A DNA stretch of 64,000 nucleotides. Source: Argentina anserina (taxonomy: Eukaryota; Streptophyta; Magnoliopsida; Rosales; Rosaceae). The notes under the pieces are model-generated. The model made no database searches. It saw only the letters and a list, made by a program, of their open reading frames with translations, and had not been told where the DNA came from. The DNA is taken from assembly GCF_933775445.1 (NCBI RefSeq), contig NC_065874.1, positions 10,373,001-10,437,000 on the forward strand. Reading direction: 5' to 3'. A program made the translations under genes and the position numbers. This document shows positions 63,535-64,000 of this stretch, in pieces. Position 1 is the first letter of the stretch. Every line of letters begins with the position of its first letter.

Positions 63535-64000
63535 GACTCAAGACACGATACGTGGTCAATGGTGAACTCTAAAAGAAAAATTCAAACCAGCAGTAGTGGT
63601 TTAGTCCAAACCAGCAGCTGTCTTTGTCTATATAAAGTGATTTCTTTCTATATATAATACCAAAGTATAGTAGTAATAAAAGGAATGCACAACCAAAAGA
63701 GAGAGGGAAGCGGTCAACCAGATAACTAAATTGCCATGCCAATTGCTACTAAACAGATACTAATGTCAAACAATATACAAAGGCCAAGAAGGAAATGCTC
63801 TGTTCATACTGAGTTACACCCCCAATTTCTTTTAAAGGCAGAAGCCAAATTCATACATGTTACCAGTCCTTCTCCAATGATATTGGGTTACAAGACATCA
63901 CTTATGGGTTGTAACACACCCCAAACCTAGAAATAACTAACTAATTTTGGAAGAAAATACGATCTAAAAAAATAATAAATAAATAAATAAAATTGAAACA
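63535..64000. other. Sequence beyond the Copia insertion
   Basis: About 470 bp, A/T-rich at the end with short AAAT repeats (63967-63990). No gene seen. Confidence 0.5.

Overview
The window is nuclear DNA of a flowering plant, almost certainly a eudicot: genes with many short GT-AG introns, A/T-rich spacers, plant-specific receptor kinases, MITEs and a Ty1/Copia LTR retrotransposon. The sequence alone does not fix the genus; a rosid is my weak guess.

Positions 1-49794 are a cluster of four receptor-like kinase genes of the LRR-VIII-2 type (extracellular LRRs, malectin domain, one membrane helix, RD-type Ser/Thr kinase). Three lie on the minus strand: RLK1 at 1-8282 (3' end beyond the window), RLK2 at 9826-18313 and RLK3 at 26764-37132. 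RLK4 (41192-49794) is on the plus strand, head-to-head with RLK3. I traced every exon. RLK2 and RLK3 each have 24 exons of identical length and predict 1024 residues; RLK4 has 24 exons and predicts 1022 residues. RLK2 and RLK3 lie in two copies of a 13-14 kb direct duplication (unit A about 9591-23610, unit B about 26529-39605). The spacer between the units holds a decayed GIL1/DUF641 gene fragment and a degenerate tandem repeat of about 186 bp. The units differ by several insertions, including foldback MITEs and a 2.6 kb block in intron 2 of RLK3 that carries a LINE-like remnant and a Tourist-like MITE.

Positions 50218-53162 hold two broken genes in a row: an intronless, shortened copy of the TFIIA large subunit with an in-frame TAG, and a seipin-like gene with frame breaks. 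An intact seven-exon gene on the minus strand (53887-57575) encodes a conserved plant protein of 470 residues that I cannot assign to a function.

Positions 58653-63529 are a complete Copia element with target-site duplications (GTCAA). Its two LTRs look identical except for one CTTT indel, so insertion was recent, but its coding region carries an in-frame TGA and a frameshift.

The four kinases are probably paralogous cell-surface sensors, likely in immunity or cell-wall signalling as for known family members; the window shows no partner genes. I found no tRNA, rRNA or CRISPR array. The most notable material is the architecture: the recent kinase duplication, the repeats at its junction, and the uneven divergence of ectodomain and kinase.
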